Notes: generated by a model from the letters alone, not told the origin. Counted from the first letter of the stretch, positions 1-9,761 are shown. The stretch: DNA of 64,000 nucleotides from Prorocentrum cordatum (GCA_963575745.1 CAUYUJ010022504.1:328001-392000); one strand, 5' to 3'. Numbers and translations are program-made.

Positions 1-100
1 TGGGCCGATTTCGGTGGGTTCTGGGTTCCCGGGCTACCCCGGGTTCCTGGTCGATCTCCTCAGCGAAAACCATCCACTGGTTGGGGTGGTTCTCTTGCGC
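1..100 (-). repeat. R8 family repeat (partial, window edge)
   Basis: Reverse-complement relative of the segments at 33738-34020, 47028-47245 and 58612-58826, sharing the GTGGATGGTTTTCGCTGAGG core and a run of GGGAACCCGGGA-like words. Confidence 0.7.
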
Positions 101-502
101 AATGGAATATACAATAGATTCGAAGACTGTTCCGTGGGCCGGCAAACATGCTACGTACATGTTCGTTGACTCGGCGAGAGAATCAATTTCGGGGTATACC
201 AATTCTGCAGTCGATCCCCTACTCGACGCACGGGACCACCCGAATACCAGAACCAAGGGACAACGAACTCTTGGGGTGCGTTCTGACCAGGATTCCGAGA
301 ACCCGGCCGCGGCGACGAGAACTCTCCAAGACGAGTTGCGACATCGGAATCGCTTCCTCCTCTGAGGATCAGGCCGGCCAGAGTCGACATCGACCCAGAT
401 CGATCGGACCAGCGCCACGTCTGAACTCGCGCGGGTAGTGAACTCCACCTGGTATCTTTTGTGGGCGTTTGTCTCCAGCCGACCTGTGGTATGCTTGTCT
501 CC

Positions 503-592
503 ATCATCGTCGTCACTTTCGTCGTCATCGTCGTGTTCATCGTCGTCGCCGTCGTCATCGTCGTCGTCGTCATCGTCGTCGCCGTCGTCGTA
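503..592. repeat. CGT/CAT-rich trinucleotide repeat
   Basis: Imperfect CGTCAT/CGTCGT repeat. It is just downstream (gene sense) of antiporter exon 6. Open frames through it are low-complexity and not treated as genes. Confidence 0.9.
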
Positions 593-636
593 TGGTAACG
601 GTTCGGTTCAAAGGCGACGCCGGACCGAACCGGGCC

Positions 637-777
637 CTGCGCCTTCAGGAGCACGAGCGCCATGCTCTGCATGCTGTCCCCAGCGCTGAGCAGCGGCACC
701 ACCACCAGCAGCGGGGCGACGAGCAGGTCCTGCAGCAGCAGCACCCCGAAGCTCGCCACGCCGAGCTTCCGCTCCTC
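637..777 (-). CDS. KEA/CPA2 cation:proton antiporter, exon 6 of those found
   Basis: The minus strand reads EERKLGVASFGVLLLQDLL and continues through a long hydrophobic stretch ending LLKAQ. An acidic pair, then a small residue-rich helix with LLLQD, is the pattern of the CPA2 (Kef/KEA) exchanger helix that follows the SSSAF segment. It would be an inner membrane helix of a K+/H+ antiporter in an organelle or plasma membrane. It continues in order from the exon at 1666-1614. The open frame beyond 637 runs into a CGT repeat and loses resemblance, so a donor near CAG/GGCCC is likely, with later exons outside the window. Splice borders are inferred, not proved. Confidence 0.7.
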
Positions 778-844
778 CCAGCCCTGGTCCTGCGGGCCGC
801 AGAAGCATGACAGTCAAACATAGGATTAAGACACTTATCAATTA

Positions 845-1020
845 AGAAAGCTGGGCCAGCCTTTCAGAAGTTTCTCAAGGAAACGCTGGGCCAGCTTCTG
901 GAGCCAGGAACGTACACGATTCATTTCCAGGACCCAAGGCTACCAATCCCCGTAAGAAACTGGGCCAGCTTCCGGGCACGTTGGTCAAGAAACGCTGGGC
1001 CAGCTTTTCGGGGGGATGTG
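845..1020. repeat. Two-unit repeat with four AAACGCTGGGCCAGCTT-like words
   Basis: CTGGGCCAGC occurs four times within about 150 bp (near 853, 890, 960 and 996), three of them after AAGAAAC/GGAAAC. Two longer units of about 110 bp are apparent. It lies in the antiporter intron between exons 5 and 6; 1021-1613 shows nothing else recognisable. Confidence 0.6.
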
Positions 1021-1613
1021 TCTTAATCAGGAGCGGGACCGTACAGTACACATACGAAAAAAAGCCTTGGTATGCGAAATCTGGGGGCACAGTTGTCGAC
1101 GGCCTCTGAGCCTCCTAAGGTGCCCTAAAGGCTTCTGCAGGTCCCCAGTGAGAAACATGGCTGGACGACCCCATCAGCTCGTTACGGTTGAAGACCGGCC
1201 AAACTTTTGCACAAGAAGCGACTGACCAACGAACAACCCTGACATCCGCCGATATGATTATGTCAATCTGCGGCCCCAGAGGTCCCGACCGCTTCCCTGA
1301 AGTTAGTTTTCCGCCCTGGATCCATGTTTCATAAGCCCGAGGCCCGACGACGCGCCCTAGAGTCGGGTGTTGCTTGAAGTGCCCCATGGCCCAATGTGTC
1401 CCAGGATTTCCAAGGAGGCTCCCAAGGTCTCCACAGCGCCCCTCACGAGGCTCAGAGAAGCCAAAAACGGAGCCAAAAGCTGGGGGGACCTTGGGCCAGG
1501 AGCACCCTTAGAAATCGAGGGACAACGCCGAGACTGGGAACAAAAAACCTATCGTCGGAGCTCTGGGTTGAAAAAACAACGCGCCTGCCACGGATGACAC
1601 CTGCCCCTCCCGA

Positions 1614-1666
1614 ATCCTTGAGCACGGGGATCACGAACGCGCTGGACGAGAGGGCCCCGGCCGCTC
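1614..1666 (-). CDS. KEA/CPA2 antiporter, exon 5
   Basis: A 53-nt exon encoding GAAGALSSSAFVIPVLKD. The G-x-x-x-ALSSSAFV-x-x-LKD string is the most diagnostic motif of CPA2 antiporters (membrane helix 5 region). The acceptor is a clear CTGCAG; joined to the exon ending at 9594 it reads through in frame as FIVGAAGALSSSAF. The upstream intron therefore has GA at its 5' end and AG at its 3' end. The intron on the 5' side is about 7.9 kb and contains the whole YR retrotransposon. The border to exon 6 is uncertain because GGGAGG occurs at both ends. Confidence 0.72.
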
Positions 1667-1720
1667 CTGCAGCGGGGCGGGTCTGGCCAGCGGATCGACA
1701 TGAGGTGGAAAGGAAACAAG

Positions 1721-2025
1721 ATAATGATGATGATGATGATGAGGAGGAAGAGGAGGAGAAGGAGGAGGAGGAGGAGGAGGGAGGAGGAGGAGGAGGAGGA
1801 GGAGAGGAGGAGGAGGAGGAGGAGGAGGATGAGGAGGAGGAGGAGGAGCAGGAAGAGAGGAGGAGGGGAGGAGGAGGAGGAGGAGGAGGAAGAGGAGGAG
1901 GGGAGGAGGGGGGAGGAGGAGGAGGAGGAGGAGGAGGAGGAGGAGAGAGGAGGAGGAGGAGGAGGGGAGGAGGAGGAGGAGGAGGAGGAGGAGGAGGAGG
2001 AGGAGGATGAGGATGAGGATGATGG

Positions 2026-2072
<47 letters not shown>
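1721..2072. repeat. (GAG)n followed by (GAT)n microsatellite
   Basis: About 290 bp of GAG with interruptions, then about 60 bp of GAT. The (GAT)n abuts the left end of the YR retrotransposon; more GAT begins directly at its other end, so the element appears to have inserted into this tract. Confidence 0.95.
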
Positions 2073-2073
<1 letters not shown>

Positions 2074-2193
2074 GCAGTGCCTCTTCCGACCCACGTCGCC
2101 AAGAGAGATGATGTTATTTGCGAGGAGCAGTGCACGGCGGCGAACTCGCAGCTTCAAGGCGAGCCACTGGACAAATAGACGAGCCTCGCATCC
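2073..2193 (-). repeat. Split direct repeat B2 (3' end of YR element)
   Basis: 121 bp copy of B1 with about four substitutions; it abuts the (GAT)n tract at 2072. Confidence 0.95.
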
Positions 2194-2244
2194 AGCCAGA
2201 AAAAGCCACTCTCAAGCTCGAAGGGGAAGAAAGGGGGGGAGGGA

Positions 2245-2319
2245 GAGCTTGAGCACAAGTGGCAGTGGCCATGCGGCGACGCTCCCTACATTGCCTGCTT
2301 CCCGTACTGAATACACCCA
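2245..2319 (-). repeat. Split direct repeat A2
   Basis: 75 bp identical to 8447-8521. It is separated from B2 by about 51 bp of unique sequence, so the A2-B2 junction is not abutted as in typical Ngaro elements. Confidence 0.95.
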
Positions 2320-2439
2320 GCAGGGCCTCTTCCGACCCACGTCGCCAAGACAGATGATGTTATTTGCGAGGGGCAGTGCACGGCGGCGAACTCGCGGCTT
2401 CAAGGCGAGCCACTGGACAAATAGACGAGCCTCGCATCC
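2319..2439 (-). repeat. Split direct repeat B1
   Basis: 121 bp, about 97% identical to 2073-2193. It begins 45 bp after the last ORF stop at 2484 and shares one base with A2. Confidence 0.95.
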
Positions 2440-2483
2440 CGAACCCGAACGCGGTCTTGGCCGAAGGCCGAAACAAATCAGGG

Positions 2484-3300
2484 CTACACCCCCATTCTGC
2501 GAGAGAGAGCCAGGGATCGCTTATTCTCACACGTGCGAACGAGGATGGCGGCGGCGGCTCGGGCGAAGGCTGCCGGGTAGGCAGCAGCAGTGGCTGTCCA
2601 GTGCTTCCCGCCCGGCGCACGCCCGCTGAGCTCAAGGTGGGGTCGGAGTGTTCTGCTGCAAAGGCCGCGAGGGCCACCGCATTTTTTAGAGAGTTCCCAC
2701 AGCTCTCCGATGCCCCAAGACTGCACCCTGGTAGCTTTTCTCCAGGGCGCGCCAAACTGACACATGTGACACACCACAGAAGTGCTGCTCTTCAAATTCA
2801 GAAGCCTCTGAAAGTGAGGGGAGGACCACATGAGGCTGGTCTGCGGGTTCTCAATCATAACACCAATTCCGTATCTCAGGCAGGCACGGATTACATGAAG
2901 GGGAAAAAGGAAAGACCTGTTTCCAATGTCAAGCTTGCTACACTGCTCAGGCGAGAGGTCGGGCCGGCCGTCAGGGTGCTGCTCAGTTCGCAGCGGGGCT
3001 CGCACCGCGCGGGTCCAGGTACTGCACGGTGTGCCGAGCCATACGCCTGCGATGACCCCGCCAGAGATCCAGCCCAGGATCCTGTTGAGGAAGGCTGGCG
3101 TCAAGTGATTCTCCAAGGGTGAAGCATTGATGTCCAGGCTAAGCGCGGCGTAGCCCATGGCCTGCGCGCTGGCCGCGACGCGGCCACAGCCCCCGAAGAG
3201 CCCCAGGAACAGCAGCGACCTGAGTCGCACGGCCCGGCCCAGGCTCGCCACGAGCCTCTTGCCCAGGTAGGCGCCGACGTCCCCGCCGTCGACCAGGTGG
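2484..3300 (-). CDS. YR element: cytosine-C5-methyltransferase-like domain
   Basis: Directly after the recombinase, in a different frame, the sequence reads LFLGLFGGCGRVAASAQAMG (SAM-binding motif I-like), then GVWLGTPCSTWTRA (Pro-Cys of motif IV, the catalytic Cys of C5-methylases), GVMIENPQTSLMW (ENP of motif VI) and HMCQFGAPWRKATRV (target-recognition-like). The C-terminus, GKHWTATAAAYPAAF, is also typical of such proteins. No ATG lies at the start, so expression probably needs a frame change from the recombinase (stop TGA 3304-3302). The ORF ends 45 bp before repeat B1, so it is inside the element. Classic DIRS methylases are DAM-like adenine enzymes; this one is not. Confidence 0.75.
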
Positions 3301-3301
3301 G

Positions 3302-5151
3302 TCACGTTGCCGGCCGCTTTCGCTTGCGGCCGGCGGCGGACGCGGCCTCGGCGTTCGGGCCCGAGAGCAAGAGGGCCCTCACACTCGCCGGGACCTGGTC
3401 GAAAAGCGGGCCAGCCAGCCCGAGCTCCACGAGCGCTGTGAAATGGGTCATCACGAAGTTCCCGAAGCTGAAGACGTCGCTGTGTACCTCGTGCAGCTCG
3501 CGAAGTAGGCGAGTGGCCTTGGTGTAGCGGCGAAGGCTCGACGACGACACCCATCGGCCCCGAGCTCGCACTTGCTCCAGGCTTCGGCGACCGGCCAGGA
3601 GGTCGTCCGACGCTCCGCCGTGGCGAAGCGAGTAGGGGTGTGGAGCGAGCTGCCCCAGCCCCAGCAGCTCCGCAGCGGCCTTGAAGGTCACCCTGAACTC
3701 CGTCGCGTCGAAGTCCCACAGCGAGGCGTCCGCGTGTGTCGCCGCCTGGAGCCCTGCCAGCACAGGGAGGATCCAGCTGTCCTGGTCGATGAGCACCGCG
3801 TCGTCCGACGTGCCGGTCTTGGACGGCTGGCCGAGCTCGAAGTCGTGCAGTAGCAGCCCCCAACTCGCGTAGCTCGCTCCTGCCGCCGACACAGGGGCGA
3901 CCAGGTGCCTTCCCAGCAGCGCGATCCCTTCCAGCGGCCTGAGATAGCAAATGAAGGTCAGCATGGTGTAAATGGCCATCCGACGACGGCCGAGGCACAG
4001 CATCACCCCCGCGATCGCCGCCGCCCCGGTCTTGGGCATTGGCAGCCTCGAGCGCCCAGGAGCCCGTCGCTTCCAGGCTCCGGCCGCTCGGCACGCGCGC
4101 GGCAGGCACAGCCCGCTGCGCCTGGCCAGGCCCGGGAGGACGCGGGAGAGCGCCGCGATCAGCTGCGTCCCCAGGTCCGAGCACTTGCCGTCCAGGAACT
4201 GGTGATTCAGCAGCGCGGTGACGGCACTGTCCAGCGACTCCCAGCTGTCCCAGTCCAGGCGGTACATCCGGCAGAAGAGGACCAGCGTCGCCAAGCGGTC
4301 GTGGTACTGCCTCTGCGTGTTCGGGCGGATGACCGCGGACTCGAGGACCGAGAGGCCGAAGGTCTGCCTGTCGAGGCCACCACGAGCTGGGCGTTCTGTG
4401 CCCGCTCGACAGCGGCTTGCGCCGCCGCTGGCCGCCGGCGCGGCCCCATGGGGCCGGGAAAGATGCACGTGGAATGGAGTAGTGAAGAAACCGTGATCGC
4501 CTCGAGACGGATGGTCTGCAGGATTGAGTTCAGATGGTACCCAACGCACAACTATCTTACATCCCGTGGTCAACGATAGAGCAGCCATCTTCTGAAGTAC
4601 ATGCCGGAGATATCGAGAGTTCGCCCGCCCCTTGGTGGCCGCTAGGGCCAGTGGCAGGTTATCCACTATAAACAAGATCTTCTTCCCAAGAGCCCCAGTG
4701 TTCCTGAGCGTATGCCGAATAGCCATGAGGAGCGCCCCCCCTCCAGCTCTAGGATGTCGGTGGACCCAGCAACCTTCGAAGCGCGAACAACCTTCCAAGT
4801 GTCAGACTTCAAGAAGCCCAAGGGGACCTCGTCGAAAGCCACGGGATTGTCGACCAGCAGGTTCTCGAGGGCCTTGTCGGGGCCACCAGTGGAGTCCTCA
4901 GCTGCCTGATGGAGAGCGTGCTCGCGAGCCCGCTGGGCCTCCTCAACCCAGAAGCGCCACCTCTCGCTGCATCGGCCGATCGATGAAACCAGTGAAGTGG
5001 GAGCTTTTCGGACAGTGACGCCGAGACCGAACAGAGACGCATCAGAGGCGGCCACCTCTGGCCACCACCCTGCGCTGACGTCAACGCTGAGCAGCGGTAA
5101 AATACAGCGCGCTTGCCAGAGCTCGCGTCGCACCGATCTCCAAAGACGCGC
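3302..5151 (-). CDS. YR element ORF2, RNase H and tyrosine recombinase
   Basis: The RNase H part has AASDASLFGLGV (first Asp), DILELEG (Glu), FIVDNLPLAL (Asp) and RWVPSELNPADHPSRG (last Asp, the DIRS/pararetroviral type). A frame change occurs at a G7 run (minus strand, about 4735-4741). The recombinase follows: an N-terminal SAM-like region with NTQRQYHDRL, then SLRHGGASDDLLAG (catalytic Arg/His), GRWVSSSSLRRYTKATRLL (nucleophile Tyr codon near 3524). It ends GRKRKRPAT, a likely nuclear localisation signal. The enzyme would integrate circular cDNA without a target duplication. Confidence 0.9.
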
Positions 5152-6698
5152 CTACCGAGACCCGATCCGCTCGGCAAACTGGTAACTGGCGCTGAGCAAA
5201 GAGAGGACTTCTCGTCGTATCAAACCCGCCCAAGTGAATTGTCCTACGATGACCCTGAGGGCGTCTCCAGAACAAAAAACTCTTCTGAGCAAAGCGTCCA
5301 ACCCGAAGCGAAGTCTCCAAATGTTCCTGGCCTTGATCGAAAGACGTCGCCCTCTCTTCAGCTCTAGTCCTACGAAGGTGGCGTCCCGCGCGGCAGGCTC
5401 CTCATCGTGAGTGAGAAGCCCCCTCTCCGTCAGCACGCGCGCGACGGCAAGGGCGGCCTGGTCGACGAGGGCCGGGGGGCGTCCCAGGGCGGCGTAGTTG
5501 TCGACATAGCCGGCAACCGCCACGGCGCCCTCCCGGTCGACCACGACCCCCGCCTTCCCGTCCTCGACGCACTGGTCCACGGTGAACCCCGCGGTGTCCA
5601 TGGCGCGTCGGAGCACGCCCTGACAGAGGGCCAGCGCATGGCTCCAGCCCATCGGCAAGACGCACACGCAGGGCTGCACTCGCGCCCCTCGCGCGAGCGG
5701 GGCCCCGCCCAGGTGCGTGATCCCGAGCAGGCTGGCATCCAGGGCGGGCAATCTGAAGTATGAGGACAGCCCGTCAGGTAATCGTAGTCTGTAGAAGGCG
5801 TTGTCGATATCACCTGAGGCCAAGTAGGCGTCGCGCCCAGGGTTCTCGAAGGCGGCGAGGGCCGTCGCAGTCGGCAACGCAGTCCGAGCCGGTCGACCAA
5901 CAAATAGGTTGGCATACCTCGTGTCAAATATCACTCTCAGCTTCTTGTTCTTCTTCGCGACGAAGAAGCAGCCGACGGTGGCCGCGTCGCAGTCCCTCTT
6001 CAGCTCCACCATGCCGCGAGCCAGCAACTTGGCGACAAAATCGGCGTAGAGCAGAGGCTTACTGAAGAGACTGGGGTCGAAAAAAGGTCCGTGAGGGCAG
6101 AACTATCTGGCCTGAGCAGGGTGCTCTGCCAGCGGCCCAGCCACTCAGATTCGGCCTCACCAAGGCAGGCAGTCAGTGGAACTGGCTGCAGGTCGGGCGA
6201 ATGCCAGGATATGGACTCCTTGACACACGGCCGTCGGGAGGAGAGATCACCCGTCTGGTAGATCCCCGTCCCAGCGAGGAGCTCACGTAGGGCTCCCTCG
6301 CGGAAACCTGCCTCAGGTGGGGGCTTGCCAAGCGCGCGTACTCGAGACTCGACGTGATCCACTGCGTGCCGCTGGCCGGCATTGGCGGGGACCGCTGGCC
6401 GGCCCTGGTGGCCGTGCAAGTCATTCAGGGCGTTGATGCACTCGTCGCCCCAGTCAAGGATGTGCTTGGTGGCCGCACCACGCCGCCGAGTGACCCGTGA
6501 CAGATCCTGGCGGCCCGCTGCGCCGGCATGGTCCCGGCGCAGAGGGGGCAGCGGAAAAACATCACGTTGGCGAACACTGTGTCCCAGCGCGTCAAAAACC
6601 TCTCTGCTGATCGGACCGGTAGAGGCACCGCGGTCCACAGGCGTCTCAGTCGGGGAGTCGCGCCGGCCGCCTGAACCAGGCGCGACCGAGGGGAACAT
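5152..6698 (-). CDS. YR element ORF2, N-terminal part and reverse transcriptase
   Basis: The N-terminal region (ATG 6698-6696) runs to a T6 run near 6073, where the frame steps by -1 into the RT. The RT reads FFVAKKNKKLRVIFDTR, then LASGDIDNAFYRL (motif A with catalytic Asp), VLPMGWSHA (motif B region) and GYVDNYAALG (motif C; YVDN replaces the usual YxDD). These are the motif spacings of DIRS-type RTs. The frame ends at an in-frame TAG at 5154-5152, after which the same frame continues into RNase H, so the stop is a point nonsense change rather than a domain end. Confidence 0.85.
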
Positions 6699-8090
6699 CA
6701 CCCCTCCTCCTCCCTGTTGTTATTCTTCTTGTCGCCCTTCTTCGCAAGCTCCCTCTCCTCGCGCGCCTTGCGGCGCTCCTTCAGCAGCGCCTGCTCCTTG
6801 GCCAGCTGAAGGCTGGCCCACTCCTGGAGGAGCGGGCACGCGCACACGCCTCCCCTGGTGAGCTCGCTGCCCATGAAGAGGTGTGCGTCCACGCTGTCAT
6901 GGCCGCCACTGGCCGAGCCGCCAGCGCTCCTGTCCCGGTAGCGCTCCTGCTGCACCTGGATGGTGCGCGCCAGCAGCTCAGCGGCCGCCAGGTTGGCCCC
7001 GTTGCATTGGTCGAAGCAGAGCAGCTCCTCCAGCGCCCTGCAGGCCCGTTCGTGCTCCTGCACTCCAGGCTCGTGCTCCTGGAGACGAGCTTCGCTCCGC
7101 CATCGAGAGTGCATCCCAGTTGGAGTCCCGCCGTGGTCGACGATGTACCGGAGGACCCAGTGCGTGGTGCGGGGGCCGCGCACCGGCCACCCCTCCCACT
7201 GGTCCTCCCGGCGCGCCAGCACCGCGTCGCGGAACTCCCGCCGGCGGTTGCCCACCATGCCGTAGACCACTGGGAGCGTCCGCGCATCCTGTACGTGGCC
7301 GCCAGCGGGCACTGCAGCGGCGGGGACGCCCCCAAAGGCCGCGGGGTGCAGCGGCTGCAGCCGCGCCTGCCGCGCCAAGCAAGGGCGCGCCGACGGCAGC
7401 ACCGGCAGGCGCCGCGCCGGCCCCTGGGGCCGCGGCGGCCGCGGCGCCGGCTGCGGCTGGAGCAGCTGGCGGAAGTGGAGCGGGGACAAGAACTCCTGCA
7501 GGCGCTCCTGCTGCTGGTCCGCCGAGCGCTGCCACCAGGCCGCCCAGCCCGGCCGCTGGGGCCACGCCTCCGAGAGCGGCGGCGGCGGCCGCCGCCGGCG
7601 GGCCTGGCACAGCACCGGGCGGTGCGACAGCGCCTCCGGCCACGGGCGCACCTGGCAAGGCACCTCCCGCTGGCAGCTCGGCGATGCGCCCACCGAGGGC
7701 TGGCGCCACGGGCCCCACAGGCGCGGGCTGGCCGAGGCGGGCAGCCGCGGCCGTGGACGACGCCGTGAGGCTCGCGGCGGTCGGCATCGCGCCGACCCGG
7801 AAGCGGTAGTATCGAGCTCCGGGCCGACCCGGCAGGACGCCTCCTTGCTGTCGATTCGGCAGCGGCTCCCACTCGACGATGTCTGGCATGCTCCATACTT
7901 CCTCGTATTCGTCACCGTCGGGGGTGGTGACTGAGACGGTCAGCCCAGCTCCAAGCGGCAGGTAGGTGACTAGCCGCTCGTGGTACAAATATGGGCCCCC
8001 GACATTGTACCTCACCACACAGAAATCGCCCACCTGCAGGTCGTGAGAGACCGTGAGCGGGTGGCCACCAGCGGCGCCAGGCAGCATCAT
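6698..8090 (-). CDS. YR element ORF1: gag-like protein (frameshifted)
   Basis: Starts MMLPGAAGGHPLTVSHDLQV with a compact N-terminal domain of about 110 residues (…GDFCVVRYNVGGPYLYHERL…), then an Ala/Gly/Pro-rich linker, then a conserved C-terminal part containing GPRTTHWVLRYIVDHGG and a charged, lysine-rich end. The N- and C-terminal parts are in different frames, with the switch somewhere near 7340-7400 in very GC-rich DNA. The stop TGA overlaps the next ATG as TGATG (6700-6696). Position and composition suggest the nucleocapsid (gag) role, but there is no CCHC knuckle. Confidence 0.6.
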
Positions 8091-8419
8091 TGTGCCAACG
8101 CCTTCGACCGGTACTGGGCCACCTGAGCTCGGGCGGTCGCGTCCAGGTCCTCGGGGTTCAGCTCGGTCCTAGCCCTCACACCCGTCAAGCGACCAGCGGA
8201 GAAAGCCACGACACCAACGCAGGCACACGTGAAGACCAGCGCGAGCGGGGTCAGCGGCGAGGTGTAGGCCACGTCACCGGTCGAGCAGGTCAAAGGTGGA
8301 CAATGCAGCACCGGCGAGCACTCGCAGTGCGGGCAGGTGTGCCGTCCAGCCCACACGACCAAGCCCGTCGAGACCCCCTCAGCGAATCGCCCGGCAATCT
8401 GACGGAGGGCGGCTTGCAT
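8087..8419 (-). CDS. YR element ORF0: small Cys-rich single-pass membrane protein
   Basis: 110 residues from an ATG 28 bp inside repeat A1. Residues 28-45 hold a cluster of five cysteines (CPHCEC, C, C); residues about 56-76 (LALVFTCACVGVVAFSAG region) are a single predicted membrane span; the tail is charged. Its TGA stop overlaps the ATG of the next ORF (ATGA at 8090-8087). I know of no assigned function; similar short Cys-plus-membrane proteins seem to precede the same gag-like ORF in dinoflagellate transcripts, but that is recollection. It could be a membrane anchor or an envelope-like accessory protein. Homology was not tested. Confidence 0.6.
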   Translation of the reverse strand: MQAALRQIAGRFAEGVSTGLVVWAGRHTCPHCECSPVLHCPPLTCSTGDVAYTSPLTPLALVFTCACVGVVAFSAGRLTGVRARTELNPEDLDATARAQVAQYRSKALAQ

Positions 8420-8446
8420 AGAAAAGAATGGGGGGGCCCTGACTCA

Positions 8447-8521
8447 GAGCTTGAGCACAAGTGGCAGTGGCCATGCGGCGACGCTCCCTACATTGCCTGC
8501 TTCCCGTACTGAATACACCCA
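8447..8521 (-). repeat. Split direct repeat A1 (5' end of YR element)
   Basis: 75 bp identical to 2245-2319. It forms the 5' terminus and is directly followed on the plus strand by TGATGATGATG of the host microsatellite. Confidence 0.95.
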
Positions 8522-8853
8522 TGATGATGATGAGGAGGAGGAGGAGGAGGAGGACGAGGATGATGCTGATGCTGATGCTGATGCTGATGCTGATGCTGAT
8601 GCTGATGATGATGATGATGATGATGATGATGCTGATGATGATGATGATCATGATCAACGGCGTAGGCCCTGCGATGGCTGCGGGGCGGGCCCGCAGCCAT
8701 CGCAGGGACTGCAGGCACAGCCAAGATCGAACCGGCTGTAAACGCCTGCGGGCGGGCGAACAATCAACCATGTGCTCATGATCCCGTACCTCCCCAACGG
8801 ACCACCAATAACCTGCCAGGGGTCGAGGATGATGATGATGATGATGATGATGC

Positions 8854-8932
<79 letters not shown>

Positions 8933-8938
8933 TGATGA

Positions 8939-8975
<37 letters not shown>

Positions 8976-9593
8976 GGATGATGAACGACGAGGAGGAGGA
9001 GGAGGAGGAGCCAGGAAGGAGGAGCGAGGAGCGTGGAGCGCGAGGAGCGAGGAGGAGAGGAGGAGGAGGAGAGCGAGGAGGGGGGAGAGCGAGGAGCGAG
9101 GAGCGAGGAGGAAGGAGGAGGAGGAGGAGGAGGAGGAGGAGGAGGACAGGACAGGGGACAGGACATCCGCATGAGGGACATCAACGTCGAAACGCTCGCA
9201 AAGGAGCTGTGGGGTAGGAGGAGGATGAGGAGGAGGAGCAGGAGAGGAAGGAGAGAAGAAGGAGGAGGAGGAGGAGGAGGAGGAGGAGGAGGAGGAGGAG
9301 GAGGAGGAGGAGGAGCGAGGAGCGAGGAGCGAGGAGGAGGAGGAGGAGGAGGAGGAGGAGGAGGAGGAGGAGGAGGAGGAGGAGGAGGAGGTGGGGGAGG
9401 AGGACAGGACAGGACAGGACATCCGCATGAGGGACATCAACGTCGAAACTCCCGCAAAGGAGCTGTGGGGTAGGAGGAGGAGGTGGAGGTGGAGGTGAAG
9501 AGGAGGAGAAGGAGGAGGAGGAGGAGGAGCGAGGAGCGAGGAGCGAGGAGCGAGGAGCGAGGAGGAGGAGGAGGAGGAGGAACCAGCGCGGTC
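8522..9593. repeat. GAT, GAG and GAGCGAGG microsatellites with a duplicated 60-bp spacer
   Basis: (GAT/GCTGAT)n 8522-8650, (GAT)n 8825-8975, then GAG tracts at 8988-9150, 9215-9410 and 9470-9585. The spacers between GAG tracts contain a repeated word, GACATCCGCATGAGGGACAT, at about 9164 and 9418 followed by near-identical sequence, so this is a tandem duplication. A snapback GCGATGGCTGCGGG-type inverted repeat is at 8670-8705. No gene seen. Confidence 0.85.
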
Positions 9594-9678
9594 CTACGAT
9601 GAAGAGGCAGGTCGGGTCGGCGGGCACGACGCCCGCGATGGAGACGTGCGAGGAGTACAGCAGGCAGGCGACGGCCCC
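9594..9678 (-). CDS. KEA/CPA2 antiporter, exon 4
   Basis: Encodes GAVACLLYSSHVSIAGVVP then ADPTCLFIV, a membrane helix and loop leading straight into the GAAGALSSSAF motif of the next exon. The family has a hydrophobic helix and short loop here. The 3' border is best placed after G9594 so that the intron starts GA and ends AG, and the frame is kept. The 5' border is set by in-frame joining to the exon ending at 10839 (ATC then GGG GCC). GAG microsatellites lie immediately downstream in gene sense. Confidence 0.6.
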
Positions 9679-9761
9679 CGGTCGCTTGCACACCCGAAGG
9701 GGGGCGAGGGGGAGCCGCCAGTCGGACGAAACGGGGGGGTAGTGAAGAGGGTTATCTGGCC

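Larger units (their letters stand above)
2073..8521 (-). mobile_element. PAT/Ngaro-type tyrosine-recombinase retrotransposon (DIRS order)
   Basis: A 6449-bp element on the minus strand with the split direct-repeat layout A1 - ORFs - B1 - A2 - B2. A is 75 bp and identical at 8447-8521 and 2245-2319; B is 121 bp at 2319-2439 and 2073-2193 with about four differences. There are no long terminal repeats. From 5' to 3' it encodes a small Cys-rich membrane protein, a gag-like protein, RT, RNase H, tyrosine recombinase and a cytosine-methyltransferase-like domain. DIRS-order elements use the recombinase, not a DDE integrase, to insert a circular DNA. This copy has several frame breaks and one in-frame TAG. 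It sits in sense orientation in an intron of the antiporter gene. Confidence 0.93.

Noticed and set aside
1452-2157. Long frames of poly-His, Pro, Ser, Glu or Gly here and at 8.4-9.5, 21.4-22.3, 32.6-33.1, 34.5-35.0, 40.0-41.6 and 57.3-57.7 kb
   Set aside because: They are GAG/CTC/GAT microsatellites read in different frames, open on both strands at once, with no domain.
2484-3300. DAM-type adenine methylase, as in classic DIRS elements
   Set aside because: No DPPY/NPPY motif; instead a PC motif and ENP as in C5 methylases.
8660-8710. Inverted GCGATGGCTGCGGG pair as a terminator or regulatory hairpin
   Set aside because: Bacterial-type terminators are not expected here, and it lies among microsatellites without a neighbouring gene end.
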